The translations under genes and the position numbers were made by a program. From contig NZ_JAJDFX010000002.1 of the NCBI RefSeq assembly GCF_024704385.1, positions 2,542,001-2,606,000 of the forward strand: a stretch of 64,000 nt of DNA. The letters run 5' to 3'. Below, in pieces: positions 49,281 to 58,916 of this stretch. The notes below the pieces were generated by a model. The model was not told the DNA's origin. It made no database searches and worked only from the letters and a program-made list of their open reading frames with translations. Position 1 is the first letter of the stretch. Each line of letters opens with the position of its first letter. This stretch comes from Cellulomonas sp. P24. Its GTDB lineage: Bacteria; Actinomycetota; Actinomycetes; Actinomycetales; Cellulomonadaceae.

Positions 49281-49376
49281 GACGGCGTGAACGCACGGCG
49301 GCGTGAGCGCACGACGGCATGAGCGCACGACGGCGTGAGCGCACGACGGCATGACCGCATGACCGCGTGACTGCAA
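49281..49376 (+). repeat. 16-bp minisatellite, six units
   Basis: Units of the type GACGGCATGAGCGCAC start at 49281, 49297, 49313, 49329, 49345 and 49361, with 1-5 differences. It lies in a noncoding gap after the small membrane protein gene. Two related 16-bp units rich in CCGCCGGGCCG precede it. Confidence 0.9.
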
Positions 49377-49440
49377 GGACCGGCATCGTCGCGACACAGA
49401 CCGATCGAGGCGAAGACCAGGACCAGCAGTCGGGGGAGCC

Positions 49441-49599
49441 ATGAGGGTGACGCGTGGGGCGGACGCGGTGGCGGAACCCGTCGTCGCACGCACCGACGAC
49501 GCCGAGGAGCAGGACGCCGCCGCGCTCGCGCGTGACTTCCGCCGCGCCGCGATCCTGCTCCGCCTCGACGCGCGCCGCACCCCCGCCCCTCGGCGCTGA
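49441..49599 (+). CDS. 52-aa hypothetical protein
   Basis: ATG 49441 follows GTCGGGGGAGCC. The protein is acidic then basic (VARTDDAEEQDAAALARDFR, then RRAAILLRLDARRTPAPRR). Its leader is a near copy of that of the lipoprotein gene at 43107, so one is a duplicate of the other's regulatory region. The stop is 4 bp before the next gene. Confidence 0.6.
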   Translation: MRVTRGADAVAEPVVARTDDAEEQDAAALARDFRRAAILLRLDARRTPAPRR

Positions 49600-49603
49600 G
49601 CCC

Positions 49604-50125
49604 ATGAGCCAGGAGCCCAGCGCGCGCGGCCAGGACGGGCGACGTTCCCGGCGTGCCGCACTCATGCGCGCCCGCTACGCCGGTGGTCGACCCAACGACG
49701 AGGCCAAGGCGATCCACCGCCGGTACGCCGCCGGCCCGCTGCCCCGACTGGTGCCGATCGCGGCGGTGCTCGACGTGCCGGGCCGGGTCAGCGGCGCGAC
49801 GATCCACGTGCCGCTCGTGATCGTTCCCTACCGGGTCCACTGGTACCTGGTGTCGATGCTCGGCGCGCAGGCGAACTGGGTCCGCAACGTCGAGGCCGCC
49901 GACGGGGACGCCGTGCTCCTGCACGGTCGGCGACGCCCCGTGCACCTCGTCGAGGTCCCCGTGCCGCGGCGGGCCCCGATCATCCGCCGCTACCTGCTGG
50001 TGGCCTGGGGTGCACGCCCGCACATGTCCGTCACCTGGCGCACCCCGTTGCGGGACGTCGCCGCCGTCGCGGCCGACTACCCCGTGTTCCGGGTGGACCG
50101 CCGTCGTGGTCCGGCGTGGGGATAG
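49604..50125 (+). CDS. Deazaflavin-dependent nitroreductase-like protein (Ddn/PF04075 type)
   Basis: 173 residues with a split-barrel fold pattern: LDVPGRVSGATIHVPLVIVP (loop that in Ddn reads TTGRKSG), YLVSMLGAQANWVRNVEAAD (Ddn: VASNGGxxxxPAWYHNLxANP) and DAVLLHGRRRPVHLVEVPVP. The family uses F420 or other flavins. ATG 49604 has poor ribosome pairing, so it is probably coupled to the 52-aa gene. The function is uncertain. Confidence 0.75.
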   Translation: MSQEPSARGQDGRRSRRAALMRARYAGGRPNDEAKAIHRRYAAGPLPRLVPIAAVLDVPGRVSGATIHVPLVIVPYRVHWYLVSMLGAQANWVRNVEAADGDAVLLHGRRRPVHLVEVPVPRRAPIIRRYLLVAWGARPHMSVTWRTPLRDVAAVAADYPVFRVDRRRGPAWG

Positions 50126-50129
50126 CCGG

Positions 50130-50744
50130 TTACCGCCCGTCGGGCACGTTCTCCGTGACCGCGTCGTAGCCGATCGCGGCAGGCGCGTCGGTCGGCGCGT
50201 AGATCACGCGGATCACCCCGGTCGGGAACACCTCCGACGCGGTGAGCGTGAGGTGGTACGGCGTGTCCCCGTCGTCGAACAGCCGACGGCCCTTGCGTGC
50301 GGCGACGGGGTGCACCAGCAGGCGGAGCTCGTCGACGAGCCCGGCGGCGAGCAGCTGCTGGACCACGGAGATCGACCCGGGGACGAGGATCCCGGTGACC
50401 CCGTCGTCGGCCTTGAGCGCAGTGACGGCCTCGACGAGGTCGCCGGCGGCCAGCTCGCAGTTGCGCCACGAGAACTCGAGCGGCTGACGTGAGACGACGA
50501 CCTTGCGCAGGTCCCCGATCTGCCGGGCGAACGCCGCGTCCTCACCGCCGGCCGTCTCACGGTCCGGCCATGCACCGGCGAAGCTGTCGTACGTCACGCG
50601 GCCGAGGAGCAGCACGTCGGCGGTGTCGTAGTCCTCGCCGACGGCGCGGCCCATGTTCTCGTCGAAGTACGGGAAGTGCCAGTCGGGGTCGATCTCGACC
50701 ACACCGTCGGCCGAGATGAACAAGGTGGAGACGAGTCGGGCCAT
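50130..50744 (-). CDS. RibD C-terminal/dihydrofolate reductase family protein
   Basis: 204 residues of the DHFR-like fold: STLFISADGVVE at the N-terminus, DTADVLLLGRVTYDSFAGAW, DLRKVVVSRQPL and GILVPGSISVVQQLLAAGLV then DELRLLVHPV, the RibD-C pattern that binds NADPH. The substrate is unknown. Its stop converges with that of the nitroreductase-like gene, 4 bp apart. Confidence 0.9.
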   Translation of the reverse strand: MARLVSTLFISADGVVEIDPDWHFPYFDENMGRAVGEDYDTADVLLLGRVTYDSFAGAWPDRETAGGEDAAFARQIGDLRKVVVSRQPLEFSWRNCELAAGDLVEAVTALKADDGVTGILVPGSISVVQQLLAAGLVDELRLLVHPVAARKGRRLFDDGDTPYHLTLTASEVFPTGVIRVIYAPTDAPAAIGYDAVTENVPDGR

Positions 50745-50888
50745 CGTGGTGATCCCTTTCGGTCGGGTGGTGCCGAGTGCCGTCCGGCGGCGGTTCGGGT
50801 GCAGGGTCAGACGCGGGTGCGTGCAGGTCAGCCCATCATGGCTCCGCTCGGCCGACGAGCGACGCCGACCCTCCCCGCGAGGTCCGGA

Positions 50889-51350
50889 TCAGCCCCTGGT
50901 CGTCGCCTCGCGAGGCAGCCAGACGGGCTCCAGGCACCAGGGGGACGCCACCCATGCCGTGGCGGCACTCAGTGCTCCGGCGACGAGCACCGCCATGACC
51001 TCCCGCGGCCCCGCGCTGAGCTGCCACGCGAGCAGGAGAGCGGCCGCCACCGGCAGGGGCACGAGCACGAGCCTCGTCGCCGTGCGCCCAAGGACGGGCC
51101 GCGCCTTGTGCACCAGGTGGAGTGCGACGGCGTTGAGGACCTGCGCGGCGACACCTGCGACGATCCCGACCATCGCGCCGATCCAGAACGTGTCCATCGC
51201 GTCGACGGGATCCGTCGTGACCACGACGAGACCGCCGATGGCCGCACCCGCCGCCACGCCGACCAGCAGCAGGCGACCCAGCGTCACGAGGCTCGGGTCG
51301 TCGTGGCCGACGCGCACCGTCTCTGTGTCCGCCTCGTCCATCCCGTCCAT
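50889..51350 (-). CDS. Four-helix membrane protein, unknown
   Basis: 153 residues with about four hydrophobic helices: LLLVGVAAGAAIGGLVVVTT, FWIGAMVGIVAGVAAQVLNA, LVLVPLPVAAALLLAWQL and VMAVLVAGALSAATAWVA. It starts with an acidic tail. The nearest upstream gene on the same strand is the P-loop kinase. No family is recognised. Confidence 0.65.
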   Translation of the reverse strand: MDGMDEADTETVRVGHDDPSLVTLGRLLLVGVAAGAAIGGLVVVTTDPVDAMDTFWIGAMVGIVAGVAAQVLNAVALHLVHKARPVLGRTATRLVLVPLPVAAALLLAWQLSAGPREVMAVLVAGALSAATAWVASPWCLEPVWLPREATTRG

Positions 51351-51405
51351 GAGCCCATCGTGGCGGTGCGGGTTCGTGTGGGCCAGCCGCTCGCGACGCC
51401 TGCGC

Positions 51406-51942
51406 TCACGAGCGTGCCGTCCAGGCGAGCACCGCGTCGCGCAGCTCGTCGCGCGTCAGTGCGCTGTCGAGGCGCAGCACCGGACAGGTCAGCGTCGCCA
51501 ACCAACGTTCATGCGCGACGCGGCTGCGACCGTCGAAGGTCGGATCGTCGTATCCCCGTGCCCACGCGAGGAACTTCTCCCGAGATCGCTCATCGGACTG
51601 GCCGTGCTCGTGTCGCCTCTGCTCGCGGGCCTCGAGGCGTCGCATCCGCTCGACCGGGTCCAGGGTCAGGAAGACCACCGCGTCACACCGCGCGAGGACC
51701 TCGTCGCCCCAGCTGTGCATCGAGCCGGACAGCACCCAGCCCGCACGGGGGAGGAACACCTGTTCCATCAGCGCGATCCGGTCGGGCACCGGTCGCTTGC
51801 GCTGGTACGGCGGATCGGTCGGCAGCCAGTAGTAGTCGTCGGCGTCGGCGTGCGGGACAGCCCACGCGTCGGCCACGGCGCGCGCGAGCGTCGTGGTCCC
51901 CGACCCGCTCGCCCCGACCACATGAAGCCTCGACCACCGCAT
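51406..51942 (-). CDS. Adenylate kinase-like P-loop NTPase
   Basis: 178 residues. LHVVGASGSGTTTLARAVAD is the P-loop, PHADADDYYWLPTDPPYQRK resembles the substrate-binding part of AK-like kinases, and VVFLTLDPVERMRRLEARE the LID region. ATG 51942 is chosen; the longer frame to 52074 reads through the palindromic repeat at 52011. The substrate is unknown; related proteins are annotated as uncharacterised AAA or adenylate kinases. Confidence 0.85.
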   Translation of the reverse strand: MRWSRLHVVGASGSGTTTLARAVADAWAVPHADADDYYWLPTDPPYQRKRPVPDRIALMEQVFLPRAGWVLSGSMHSWGDEVLARCDAVVFLTLDPVERMRRLEAREQRRHEHGQSDERSREKFLAWARGYDDPTFDGRSRVAHERWLATLTCPVLRLDSALTRDELRDAVLAWTARS

Positions 51943-51977
51943 CCGCACATTCTGCCCGGCCGTCCGTCCACCCCTGC

Positions 51978-52009
51978 GCCCTTGGCCCCTTGGCCCCTTG
52001 GTCCCTTGG
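51978..52009 (+). repeat. 8-bp tandem repeat (about four copies)
   Basis: Four units of (G/C/T)CCCTTGG between 51978 and 52009, adjacent to the palindromic element that starts at 52011. Confidence 0.8.
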
Positions 52010-52010
52010 C

Positions 52011-52084
52011 CCGCGAGATCGTGAGTCGCCGCCGAGCTCGTGAGTCCAGACGTGCGATCTCGCACCGGACTCACGATCTCGACG
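52011..52084. repeat. 74-bp palindromic repeat, copy 1
   Basis: CGAGATCGTGAGTC near the left end and GACTCACGATCTCG near the right end are inverted repeats, so the unit folds into a long hairpin. A second copy, about 90% identical, is at 52643-52716. The two flank the membrane-protein gene at 52148-52621. It resembles REP-type elements. Confidence 0.85.
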
Positions 52085-52147
52085 TGCGTGCGTGCGCGCG
52101 GTTCGTGCGTGCGTGCGCGCGGGTCGGGCGGGGTGGCGGGGCGCGGG

Positions 52148-52621
52148 TTACCGGGGGCGACGAGTGACGGCGTCGGCGAAGCGGGGGTGGACGCGGGTGA
52201 GTCCGTACTCGCCGTCGGGCGAGAGTCGGATCCCGAACCAGTTGACCCACTCGTTCACGAGCAGACCGACGCCGCCGACGATCGCGACGCCGGCGAGCAC
52301 CAGCACCGTCGAGGCCGCAGCACTGGTTCCCGCTGCGACGGCCGCGCACGCCAGCCCGGTGAGCGCCGCTGCGCGCCCGGCGCTCCGGAACGTGCGGAAC
52401 CGGCGCCACGCGTCAGCAGTCAGCGGCACCTCGAGCTCGTAGCGCCGCGAGGCCCCGGTGCGTGCCAGGAGCCACGGCAGGAACCCGAAGAGCACCGTCG
52501 GGGCGACCCAGGACGGTGCGGCGCGTCCGGCGACCCGCACCGTCTCCGATGCCGGCAGCCCGCTCTTGGCGCACACGGCTGGCAAGTCCCTGGGGCCCCC
52601 GCCCAGCCACACCGTCGCCAT
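52148..52621 (-). CDS. Membrane protein with N-terminal Cys motif, unknown
   Basis: 157 residues. RDLPAVCAKSGLPA near the N-terminus has one Cys in a motif that resembles half of a zinc knuckle; the body has about three hydrophobic stretches (VAPTVLFGFLPWLLA, AAALTGLACAAVAAGTSAAA, TVLVLAGVAIVGGVGLLVNE). It ends in a soluble tail, LSPDGEYGLTRVHPRFADAV. Similar proteins are common in actinomycetes but have no assigned function. The gene is flanked by the two 74-bp palindromic repeats. Confidence 0.65.
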   Translation of the reverse strand: MATVWLGGGPRDLPAVCAKSGLPASETVRVAGRAAPSWVAPTVLFGFLPWLLARTGASRRYELEVPLTADAWRRFRTFRSAGRAAALTGLACAAVAAGTSAAASTVLVLAGVAIVGGVGLLVNEWVNWFGIRLSPDGEYGLTRVHPRFADAVTRRPR

Positions 52622-52642
52622 CGAACCAGCCTAGTCAGGCGC

Positions 52643-52716
52643 CCGCGAGATCGTGAGTCGCCGTCGAGGTCGTGAGTCCGGACGTGCGATCTCGCGCCGG
52701 AGTCACGATCTCGGCG
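52643..52716. repeat. 74-bp palindromic repeat, copy 2
   Basis: Same orientation and ends as the copy at 52011-52084, with a few substitutions (for example GTCGCCG(C/T)CGAG). Both copies retain the inverted arms. Confidence 0.85.
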
Positions 52717-52835
52717 CGGGGGGTGGGGTGCGCGGTTACGCTGACGGGAGGTGCTGGGCCCGATGACGTGTCCCCGACGCTGGTGGGTGCGTCGTCGTCG
52801 CGACCGGCATGGCGGCACAGGAGAAGAGGCGGTCG

Positions 52836-53384
52836 ATGATGTCGGCGCACGAGGTCCCGCAGCCCAGCCCGTCACGCATGGTCTCGCCGGCCGGGCACCC
52901 GCTCGTGGTGGGGATCGTTCCCGGTCAGCCGGAGCTCGTCGCCCTCACGGCCGCGTCCTGGGCGCGCGCGGTGGGTGCGTCGGACCTCTACTTCGGCTAC
53001 GCCGATGTCGCACGGTTCGTCGTGGACGAGTTCCCCGACGGCACCGTGCGGCACTCGCCGGTCGACCCCGACGGCATGGACGACACCTGGCGCGAGCGGC
53101 AGGAGGAGATCGAGCGGTTCCTCGCGCGGGTCCTCGCGGACTCCGGCATGCGGTGGCAGTTCCGGTACCTGGCCGGTCGACCGGACCGGGCGCTGACGCA
53201 CCTGGCGCGGGCGGTCGAGGCGTCGGCGATCGTCGTCGGCACGGGTGCGCCGGGCCACGGCGCCCGGATGCGCGAGTTCTTCGAGGGCTCGATCGCGGTG
53301 CACCTGATGCACCACCAGCACCGGCCCGTGCTGGTGGTCCCGCTGGAGGTCGTGGACTGGAAGGCGACCGCCTGGCGCCCGTGA
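52836..53384 (+). CDS. Universal stress protein (UspA) family protein
   Basis: 182 residues. The C-terminal ATP-binding pattern G-2x-G-9x-G(S) is visible in VVGTGAPGHGARMREFFEGS, followed by VLVVPLEV. The N-terminus starts PAGHPLVVGIVPGQPE. Two adjacent ATG (52836, 52839) follow AGGAGAAGAGGCG; a longer frame from 52809 is less likely. Such proteins are induced under oxygen or energy limitation and bind ATP. Confidence 0.8.
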   Translation: MMSAHEVPQPSPSRMVSPAGHPLVVGIVPGQPELVALTAASWARAVGASDLYFGYADVARFVVDEFPDGTVRHSPVDPDGMDDTWRERQEEIERFLARVLADSGMRWQFRYLAGRPDRALTHLARAVEASAIVVGTGAPGHGARMREFFEGSIAVHLMHHQHRPVLVVPLEVVDWKATAWRP

Positions 53385-53468
53385 GGTACCGGGCGTCCGA
53401 GGCGTCCCCTGCGGGGAGTCGCCCCACGTGGGAGCATGGGAACGACGAGGTGGATGATCACCGCTCGG

Positions 53469-53481
53469 TACCCCCGGGGTA
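53469..53481. promoter_or_regulatory. CsoR/CstR-like operator
   Basis: TACCCCCGGGGTA, a perfect 13-bp palindrome (6-bp arms plus one central base) with GC-rich core and TA ends, lies 83 bp upstream of the sulfide:quinone-reductase-like gene. CsoR-family repressors, including the persulfide sensor CstR, use sites of this form. No csoR gene is in the window. Confidence 0.55.
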
Positions 53482-53563
53482 TTCTGGTCCGCGACTCGCG
53501 CAACGGTGCGTGGGGCGACCGCGAGCGCACGATGCCGCCGCGGCAGGACGAGGAGGTGCGCCC

Positions 53564-55021
53564 ATGGCACGGGTCGTCATTCTTGGTGCAGGTGTGGCGG
53601 GGCATACCGCGGCCCTTCACCTGCGTCGGTGGTTGGGGCGTGAGCACGAGGTCGTCGTCGTGTCACCGAACTCCAAGTGGAACTGGATCCCGTCGAACAT
53701 CTGGGTCGGCGTCGGTCGGATGACCCGCGACCAGGTGACGTTCCCGCTGGCGCCGGTGTACCGCCGCAAGGGCATCGAGTTCCACCAGGCCCTCGCCACG
53801 ACCCTGTTCCCCGAGGGCACCGCCGAGGACCCGACCCCCGCGGTCGAGATCCGGTCCACCGCGCCCGAGAGCGCGGGCGAGACCACCCGGCTCACCTACG
53901 ACTACCTGGTCAACGCGACCGGCCCCCGGCTGAACTTCGCCGCGACGCCCGGCCTCGGCCCCGACGGCAACTCGCTGTCGGTCTGCACCGACTCGCACGC
54001 CGAGCACACCGCGGGCGAGCTCAAGGCCGTCATCGAGAAGTTGCGCGCGGGCCAGCCGCAGCGGCTCGTCATCGGCACCGGTCACGGCACGTGCACGTGC
54101 GAAGGCGCGGCGTTCGAGTACACCTTCAACGTCGAGCACGAGCTGCGTGCGGCCGGCGTGCGCGACAAGGCCGAGGTGGTCTACCTCAGCAACGAGTACG
54201 AGCTCGGCGACTTCGGGGTCGGTGGGCTGACCTTCACCGAGCGCGGGTTCACCACCTCGAGCCGGACCTGGACCGAGTCGCTGTTCCGGGAGCGCGACGT
54301 CAAGGCGATCGTCCGCGCCCACGTGCAGAAGGTCGAGCCGGGCGTCATCCACTACGAGCAGCTCGACGGCTCCGAGCACGAGCTGCCGTTCGACTTCGCG
54401 ATGCTGCTGCCGCCGTTCCGGGGCGCCGACCTGACGGCCTACGACCGCGACGGCAACGACATCACGAGCACGATGTTCGCCCCGAACGGGTTCCTCAAGG
54501 TCGACGCGGACTACACCGCACGGCCGTACGAGGAGTGGAGCGCGAAGGACTGGCCGAGCACGTACGAGTCGGCCGTGTACCCGAACATCTTCGCGCCCGG
54601 CATCGCCTTCGCCCCGCCGCACGGGATCTCCGTGCCGCGGAAGAGCCCGAACGGCACCGTGATCGCACCGGCACCGCCGCGCACCGGGATGCCCGCCGGC
54701 ATCACCGCCCGCGCCGTCGCCACCACGATCCGCGACCGGATCACCAAGGGACAGCAGGCGCCCGCCCACCACGCGTCGATGGCGCACATGGGTGCGGCCT
54801 GCGTCGCGTCGGCCGGTACCGGGTTCACGCAGGGCACTGCCGCGGCGATGACCATGTACCCCGTCGTGCCCGACCGGGAGGCGTTCCCCGCCACGGGCCG
54901 CGACCCCCGTGGCACGTCCGGCGAGATCGGTCTGGCCGGCCACTGGATCAAGGCGATCCTGCACTACCTGTTCATCTACAAGGCCAAGGCGCGTCCGCTC
55001 TGGTTCCTCATCCCCGAATGA
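53564..55021 (+). CDS. Sulfide:quinone oxidoreductase-like FAD protein
   Basis: 485 residues. RVVILGAGVAGHTAALHL binds FAD, SPNSKWNWIPSNIWVGVG is the SQR-type second motif, and LVIGTGHGTCTCEGAAFEYT brings two close cysteines that could form the redox disulfide of SQR; PPFRGADL and the C-terminal helix AILHYLFIYKAKARP (membrane anchoring) agree. AGGAGG precedes ATG 53564. It probably oxidises sulfide or persulfide with quinone, in line with the CsoR/CstR-type operator upstream. The downstream 59-aa gene is coupled. Confidence 0.85.
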   Translation: MARVVILGAGVAGHTAALHLRRWLGREHEVVVVSPNSKWNWIPSNIWVGVGRMTRDQVTFPLAPVYRRKGIEFHQALATTLFPEGTAEDPTPAVEIRSTAPESAGETTRLTYDYLVNATGPRLNFAATPGLGPDGNSLSVCTDSHAEHTAGELKAVIEKLRAGQPQRLVIGTGHGTCTCEGAAFEYTFNVEHELRAAGVRDKAEVVYLSNEYELGDFGVGGLTFTERGFTTSSRTWTESLFRERDVKAIVRAHVQKVEPGVIHYEQLDGSEHELPFDFAMLLPPFRGADLTAYDRDGNDITSTMFAPNGFLKVDADYTARPYEEWSAKDWPSTYESAVYPNIFAPGIAFAPPHGISVPRKSPNGTVIAPAPPRTGMPAGITARAVATTIRDRITKGQQAPAHHASMAHMGAACVASAGTGFTQGTAAAMTMYPVVPDREAFPATGRDPRGTSGEIGLAGHWIKAILHYLFIYKAKARPLWFLIPE

Positions 55022-55197
55022 CCGCGCAGCCCGAGAGGAAGGACCAGCCGATGGACAGCACCGCCGAGTCGATTGCCGCCGCACCCCTGCCGACCAACCG
55101 CACGCTGCGGATGCGTCGCAACGTGCCGTTCCAGCTCCTGCGGTTCGCCGCGATCAACCTGCGGATGGCCGGGGTGATCTTCCGCGGTCACAAGTGA
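55018..55197 (+). CDS. 59-aa peptide coupled to the SQR-like gene
   Basis: ATG 55018 overlaps the SQR stop; ATG 55051 has GGAAGG upstream and may be the real start (48 residues). The protein has a basic, amphipathic C-terminal part (RMRRNVPFQLLRFAAINLRM then AGVIFRGHK), consistent with membrane association. Function unknown; the position suggests an SQR partner. Confidence 0.7.
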   Translation: MTAQPERKDQPMDSTAESIAAAPLPTNRTLRMRRNVPFQLLRFAAINLRMAGVIFRGHK

Positions 55198-55306
55198 CCG
55201 ACGCCTGCAGGTGCACCTGGGCGTGACGGCCCGGGTGGTCGCGGTGCGCGCGGTTCGACGTGACCGCTCAGGCGCGCGCGTGACGAGGCTGCGCGCGAGA
55301 CCGGGC

Positions 55307-56962
<1,656 letters not shown>

Positions 56963-57097
56963 TGTCCCGGGTCGGGGACCCGGGTCGGGACCGTGCTCGG
57001 CTCCTGCCCGGCGCCTGCGTGGCGATCGCCAGGCGTGGGCCGGGTGAAGCGCCGGGTGAGCGCCGGGCGAGAGTCCAGATGTGGGCCGGGCTCGTAC

Positions 57098-57313
57098 TCA
57101 GCCGACGAGGTTGAGGACTCCGGCGAGCAGTGCGCTGCAGGCCAGGCCGGCGACCGTCCACGCGAGCATGCTGCCGGCGACGTAGCCGACGACCTTCAGG
57201 CGCATGCCGGGCTCCCAGGTGGGGGCGGGCGCGTAGCGGATCTGGTGGAGGACGTGCTGCACGCGCTCGACGAGGTCGTGGGTCGAGGCGGGTGCGATCG
57301 TGACGGAACTCAT
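57098..57313 (-). CDS. 71-aa single-pass or hairpin membrane protein
   Basis: A soluble N-terminus (THDLVERVQHVLHQIRYAPA) precedes the hydrophobic segment VGYVAGSMLAWTVAGLACSA then LLAGVLNLVG. AAGGGGAGCG lies upstream of the ATG. Stands alone between the ABC-F gene and an SDR gene. Function unknown. Confidence 0.7.
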   Translation of the reverse strand: MSSVTIAPASTHDLVERVQHVLHQIRYAPAPTWEPGMRLKVVGYVAGSMLAWTVAGLACSALLAGVLNLVG

Positions 57314-57535
57314 GGCGGAACGCTCCCCTTGTGGGCGAGGGTGACTGGATAGAACCGGGGTTGCCGGTGCTTTCCACTATGACGCCCCCACGGCTGCCCG
57401 TGGTGGGCATATGGACCTAGGTCCCGACGGGTTCGACCCCGGCGAACCGGGCCGAACCGTGCGGGTGCCCGTCGGTCGTGCGACCGACGTCGGCGCCGCG
57501 GATCGCATCTCCGGGTGCGGCGCCGACGCGGTCGT

Positions 57536-58318
57536 TCACCAGGTCGAGTCGCCGCGGATCACCACGTCGCTACCGCCGTCGACGAAGACGACCTGGCCGC
57601 ACAGGTGGGTGTTCTCCTCACCGCCGAGCCAGGCCATCAGCCGGGCGACGACGATCGGCTCGGCGATGCCGTTGAGCGGCATCGGCACCATCTGGAGGAG
57701 CGCCGTGCGAGCCTCCTCGGTCGCGATCATGCCGGCGGTCATCGGGGTCGCGATGATGCCGGGTGCGACCGCGTTGAGGGGGATCGACGCACCGGCCCAG
57801 TCGGGGGTCGCGGCGGTGCGCCGGACCCACTGGGCGAACGCCTTCTTGGTCGAGCCGTAGATGAGCGCCCCGGTGGTCTCCGGCTCCCGCGCGAGGATCT
57901 CTGCGCGCGCGAGCGCGGCGGCCTCGTCACGTGCGGTCATCGCGGCGACGAGCTCGTCGTCGACCGGCATGAGGCTGGCCATCGAGGCGACCCCGACCGC
58001 ACGCGGCGCCGTCGAGGAGAGCAGCAGGGGTCGCAGGCCCTCGAGCGTCGCGACCATCCCGAAGAAGTTCACCGCGACGGTGGCCGGGATCGGCGCGGCC
58101 AGCCCGGCGATCGCGTAGACCGCGTCGATCGAGCCACCCGAGGCGGTCCGGACCGCCTCGACGAGGCTCGTCCTGCCGTCGGCCGTCGTGAGGTCGACCA
58201 CGACGTCCGCGTCATGGATGTCGACCCCGATCACCCGCTCGCCGCGGGACTCGAGCAGCTCCTTGACCGACTTCCCGATGCCTGAGGCGGAACCGGTGAC
58301 GACCGATGTGCGTGCCAT
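57536..58318 (-). CDS. SDR family oxidoreductase (hydroxysteroid dehydrogenase-like)
   Basis: 260 residues. VVTGSASGIGKSVKELLES is the cofactor loop, DIHDADVVVDLTTADG the NAD-type binding segment and LIYGSTKKAFAQWVRRTA the catalytic YxxxK, in the short arrangement seen in 3-alpha-hydroxysteroid dehydrogenase-like SDRs. AAGGAGGTCGAC precedes ATG 58318. A CACCCTGGGGGGTAT segment at 58340-58354 upstream resembles the CsoR-type site at 53469. Confidence 0.88.
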   Translation of the reverse strand: MARTSVVTGSASGIGKSVKELLESRGERVIGVDIHDADVVVDLTTADGRTSLVEAVRTASGGSIDAVYAIAGLAAPIPATVAVNFFGMVATLEGLRPLLLSSTAPRAVGVASMASLMPVDDELVAAMTARDEAAALARAEILAREPETTGALIYGSTKKAFAQWVRRTAATPDWAGASIPLNAVAPGIIATPMTAGMIATEEARTALLQMVPMPLNGIAEPIVVARLMAWLGGEENTHLCGQVVFVDGGSDVVIRGDSTW

Positions 58319-58454
58319 GTCGACCTCCTTGTTGACGGACACCCTGGGGGGTATCGCCATCGTCCTGCGGGACCGGTGGGCCGGCAACCGCACGGCGGAC
58401 GCGTCGGCCGAGGTCAGCAGGCCGAGGTCAGCCCACCAGGCCAGCCCGCCGAGG

Positions 58455-58913
58455 TCAGCCCGCCGTGGCCAGGACGGCGATCATCCAGAACCCGTAGCCG
58501 AGCGTCAGCACGCCGAGCGCCGTGACCCCGATGCCCACCCGGCGCCGGCCGACGTCACCGAGCCCCAGGTCCAGCAGGATCGACCGGACACCGAGCATCG
58601 CGTGCCAGGTGACGGCGACCAGGAACAACGACTCGATCACGACCATGACCGGGTTGCCGAGGTACGCCAGCACCTGCGCGTAGTCCCGCAGCCCACCCGG
58701 CGCCTCGACGACGAAGTGCTGAGCGACCAGGTGGACGACGACCAGGACCAGCAGGGCGCCGCCGGTGATCACCTGCAGGAGCCAGCCCCATGCGCCGCCG
58801 GTCGGTCGGCCGGGTCGATCCGTCCGCGCCGGCCGCTCGGGAACGGCGCCGCCCGTGTCGCCCATGTCGTACCCGCCGTGTCGTGCCGGCCCGCTGCCCA
58901 CGTTCACGCTCAC
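58455..58913 (-). CDS. Membrane anchor subunit, SdhD-like
   Basis: 152 residues with three hydrophobic helices: LLQVITGGALLVLVVVHLVA, VMVVIESLFLVAVTWHAML and IGVTALGVLTLGYGFWMIAV. Conserved His residues are in VVHLVAQH and TWHAMLGVRSILLDLG, typical SdhD/FrdD positions for quinone and heme b ligands. It starts 3 bp after the SdhC-like stop. It would hold the fused dehydrogenase in the membrane. Confidence 0.8.
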   Translation of the reverse strand: MSVNVGSGPARHGGYDMGDTGGAVPERPARTDRPGRPTGGAWGWLLQVITGGALLVLVVVHLVAQHFVVEAPGGLRDYAQVLAYLGNPVMVVIESLFLVAVTWHAMLGVRSILLDLGLGDVGRRRVGIGVTALGVLTLGYGFWMIAVLATAG

Positions 58914-58916
58914 CGC

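Noticed and set aside
49281-49376. CRISPR array
   Set aside because: The units are directly adjacent 16-mers without spacers, so it is a minisatellite, and no cas gene is nearby.
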